Part shown: one piece after another, positions 9,182 to 11,600 of the stretch
How positions within the stretch are numbered: position 1 is the first letter of the stretch
How the letters are laid out: the number at the start of each line of letters is the position of its first letter
NCBI GenBank assembly: GCA_024220525.1
Contig: JAMYWO010000308.1
Span: 1 to 11,600 of the forward strand
Origin: Cochliopodium minus
Lineage: Eukaryota; Discosea; Himatismenida; Cochliopodiidae
Length of the DNA: 11,600 nucleotides
Direction of reading: 5' to 3'
The notes under the pieces: model-generated
The model's input: only the letters and a program-made list of their open reading frames with translations
Databases searched by the model: none
What the model was told of the DNA's origin: nothing
Position numbers and translations under genes: made by a program

Positions 9182-9353
9182 TTTAAATTAATAAATAAAA
9201 AAAAAAATCAATTTTTTTAAAAACAAATAAAATTCTTTATTTCTTTGATTTTTATTACCAACAAATAAAAAATATACAGTCCAAAATTTTGATTTTTTTT
9301 CTTATCCTTATTCACAGTTTTAAAATATACTTTCTTTCAAAAGTTTTTTTTTA
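9182..9353. terminator. Convergent 3' ends of the SRRM1-like and HAM1-like genes
   Basis: These 172 bp separate two stop codons facing each other. Plus-strand AATAAA words occur at 9190-9195 and 9194-9199, and a minus-strand AATAAA (TTTATT as written) at 9236-9241. Polyadenylation of both transcripts must take place here or in overlapping fashion; which words are used cannot be told. Confidence 0.45.
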
Positions 9354-11124
9354 TCAGTTAATCCATCCCTTGTCCAAAGAAATGTTGGAATCATAAATGG
9401 AATATTCCTTGATGGAACTCTCAACATCCAAGTTTTCATTCTTCAAGAGATAACAAAGGCTCTCAAACTTTGAGTTAGCAAAATCTCTTCCCTTCTTGTA
9501 AATACGGCAAGTGACCTTCAAAAAAATGAATAATATTTTATTTTAAAACTTTTAAAAAAAGTTTTTTTACAAATTTTTTTTCTCCATTTTCAACTTTTTT
9601 GAAAGCATTTTTAGAGAGATGAGCATCATTCTCTTTACAAATTTTCTCAACTTTCCTGGAGAGTTCATCACGTTGATCAGTGGGAAAGAAGAGCTTGATG
9701 TGGAACTCAAAGTAGTTGAGGGGAGAGTGGAGAAGAAGAGCTGCATCCTCTACCTCGGGGATTCCTTCATTGGAAAAAATGGACTCACATTTAGTTCTGG
9801 TGATTTTAAAACCCTTTCTAGCCAAAATTCTTGAAATAGAAAAACTTCTTTTTTGGATATCTTCAAAAAATAAATTTTTAAAAAGAACAAATTTAAAAAT
9901 ATTTTTTTAAAAGTGTACCAAAAAGAGATGAAGATGGGTGGTAGGAGGAAGTCATCATTTGAGGTAGCAGATGGGTGTTGGTTTGGCCTGAAGTAGACTC
10001 TAGCATGATCAAAACTGGCTTCAGCTTGTTTTCTTTGCAGACTTTTTTGAAGGTGTCGATCTAAAATTAATTTAAATTTTATTAATTTCATATAATCTTT
10101 TTTATTATATCTTTTATATTTATCTAATCATTATTTCATATAATAGTATTGAAATGTGGATGACAAATTAATATTTTATGTGAATTTTTCACCTTCTCAT
10201 TTTTATCTGTTTCAGATGTATAATCAAACTCGATGGTAACATGAATCTCGAAGATGCCCTTATAATCTTTGTAATGCTGGTTGCTCAACATGTTGGAGAG
10301 AATCTCTATCTTCTTGCTCTCGGTCTCGTGGATATCGCCATTGGAAATGAGATTTTCCTTGTTGTAATTTTCATTGAAGGAATTATCTCTGGAAGAATTC
10401 TTTGAATTTCTTTTAACAATCCTCACTTGATCTTGATAATGTTGGAATTTATCTTTTCTCAATTCTTCGAACAATTTCAATACCGTTTTTTTTCTTTCGG
10501 AGAAAATATATCTGAAGAAATTCATCGTGTGGATGCTTGTTTGGTAGGAGATGGGGATGAATATGGTATCTATATTCCATTCCTTGTGATTTTTATTTTC
10601 TTCATTTGCGTCTATCTTACATATCCCCTTTAATTCCCCTTCATAGAATCTATATTCTTTCCCATCATAATATCCCAAGATATTTGTCTTAAAAATCTTT
10701 TGTTTATCCTTCAGTTTTGACTGGAACATTTCTCCCTTATCTTCTATTTCACATTCTATAACAAGGAATAATAATAAAATAAGCAAAAATTTATTGGAGT
10801 TTTAAAAAAAAGTGAAGAAATAATATTTTGTTGGAAGAAATTCTTACCACTCATTTCTATTCCATCAGATTCAAATATATTCACATCAAAAAAAGCATTG
10901 GTTTTATGCTTTTCATAACATTTATGGAGTATCAATTTGATATATTTCCTCAATTTTTGATCGTAATTGGTTAATTCGGATGTATTTGATTCAAATTCAA
11001 TTTCATTCAAATCATTGTTTTTTAGGTTTATAAATTCAATGTTTTTGCAATATGGATTAATTATTTTGAATGTTTCATCTATTTTGTTCTTATCATTGAT
11101 TATACAGATTATATTATCAATCAT
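9354..11124 (-). CDS. HAM1/ITPA-like NTP pyrophosphatase domain fused to a duplicated unknown domain (477 aa)
   Basis: HAM1/ITPA/RdgB enzymes hydrolyse non-canonical purine NTPs (ITP, XTP) to NMP and pyrophosphate. Exons on the minus strand: 10848-11124, 10193-10755, 9919-10060, 9571-9860 and 9354-9515, ending in TGA. All phases agree. Residues 1-193 follow the HAM1 layout: IICIINDKNKIDE for the nucleotide-binding start, FESDGIEM where the family has its acidic EDTGL-type motif, ILGYYDGKEYRFYEGELKG, and NIDTIFIPISYQTS where FGYDPIF..GY.KT is usual. The late SHR motif is replaced by FSERKKTVLKLF, and the first N-x-x-K is shifted, so activity is doubtful. Residues 194-258 are a low-complexity linker rich in Asn, Ser and Lys. 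Residues 259-354 and 376-467 form two related units (FEIHVTIEF/FEFHIKLFF, then KVCKEN/KICKEN and HL), and the chain ends YDSNISLDKGWIN. I cannot name that domain. Introns are 92, 132, 58 and 55 nt, with TAG or AAG acceptors. Confidence 0.82.
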
Positions 11125-11226
11125 TTTCTATTTTTTTTAATTTATTTTATTAATAATATGGACTGATCAAAGAGTACAAGATGGAAAATTATTAGAATAA
11201 ATTAAGTCACTTTTGAATAAAATAAT

Positions 11227-11249
11227 ACTCAAATGACTTAAATTTGAGT
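11227..11249. repeat. Hairpin with 8-bp stem and 7-base loop
   Basis: ACTCAAAT is followed seven bases later by its exact complement ATTTGAGT. It sits in the non-coding stretch upstream of the HAM1-like gene. The role is unknown. Confidence 0.6.
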
Positions 11250-11263
11250 TTATGAACAGATTA

Positions 11264-11283
11264 AATTATCAATATTGATAATT
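11264..11283. repeat. Perfect 20-bp palindrome
   Basis: The arm AATTATCAAT is followed directly by its reverse complement ATTGATAATT. It lies 140 bp upstream of the HAM1-like start codon and 14 bp past the neighbouring hairpin. It could be a dimeric factor site, but short AT palindromes arise by chance in such DNA. Confidence 0.7.
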
Positions 11284-11600
11284 AAAGGCAATCTTGGACC
11301 CAGTTTGACAATTGTTATTCATTTAGCTTTTATTGAAATAAATGTAAAAAAAAGGTTGATTTGGTTTGAAAAATTTTGCTATAATCTTTTTAATCATGAT
11401 AATTCTGAGAAAGAATGGAAAATATTCTAAAAGGATTTGAATATATTGTCAATATATTTAATTACAGATTATTTGATAATTTTTAACTAATTTATCTTTG
11501 TATTACAAATTTTTTAACTGTTAATTAATTAATTTTAATCTTCTTACAAATTAAAGTTTTATTCGTCCATAAATATATTCCTCACAAAAGCAATAAAAAA

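Larger units (their letters stand above)
11125..11600. other. Intergenic stretch upstream of the HAM1-like gene, with palindromes and a possible gene relic
   Basis: There is no intact gene in these 476 bp. The part next to 11124 must hold the promoter of the minus-strand gene; the ATG follows an A-run as elsewhere in the window. On the plus strand, about 11251-11430 reads as a balanced protein-like frame (for example KGNLGPSLTIVIHL, then WFEKFCYNLFNHDN) that ends at TAA and has no in-frame ATG. Another broken frame before it (about 11160-11245) has stops. This could be an eroded gene or chance. I recognise nothing further to the right edge. Confidence 0.5.

Overview
The window looks like nuclear DNA of a very AT-rich, intron-rich single-celled eukaryote. 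The genes are split by short T-rich introns with GT..AG ends. ATGs sit behind runs of A, intergenic gaps are short (about 50 to 170 bp), and TAA and TGA both act as stops. The style recalls dictyostelid-like amoebae or another AT-rich protist, but the sequence alone does not fix the lineage. I found no prokaryotic operons, insertion sequences, CRISPR arrays, tRNA or rRNA genes.

Layout. (1) Positions 110-2134, minus strand: the first seven exons (438 residues) of the coatomer gamma subunit (COPI coat); the rest lies beyond the left edge, and the outermost intron carries an AAAATAT satellite. (2) Positions 2304-2651, plus: a 115-residue single-membrane-pass protein of unknown function, divergent from coatomer gamma across 169 bp. 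(3) Positions 2768-7018, plus: an F-box protein (exons 1-5) followed by a long helical protein with an acidic Asp/Ser tail (exons 6-9). There is no ATG in the gap between them and the splice phases fit, so I slightly favour one gene of about 1,032 residues over two adjacent genes. (4) About 7112-7982: a decayed tandem copy of the last exon of (3), full of stops and frameshifts, with several short stretches that can still be aligned in order. (5) Positions 8031-9181, plus: an SRRM1/SRm160-type splicing co-activator with a PWI domain and an Arg-Asp/Arg-Glu tail. (6) Positions 9354-11124, minus: a five-exon, 477-residue gene with an N-terminal HAM1/ITPA-like NTP pyrophosphatase domain fused to two tandem copies of an unfamiliar domain. 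(7) Positions 11125-11600: intergenic, with a 20-bp palindrome, a hairpin and a possible gene relic.

The genes serve unrelated housekeeping jobs (vesicle coat, ubiquitin-linked F-box, splicing, nucleotide-pool related). Nothing suggests a co-regulated cluster. The most unusual items are the HAM1-like fusion with its internal duplication, the F-box/helical gene with its dead tandem copy, and an intron whose 3' splice-site sequence is repeated on either side of a satellite. All exon joins are read by eye from phase and homology; none is backed by transcript data.
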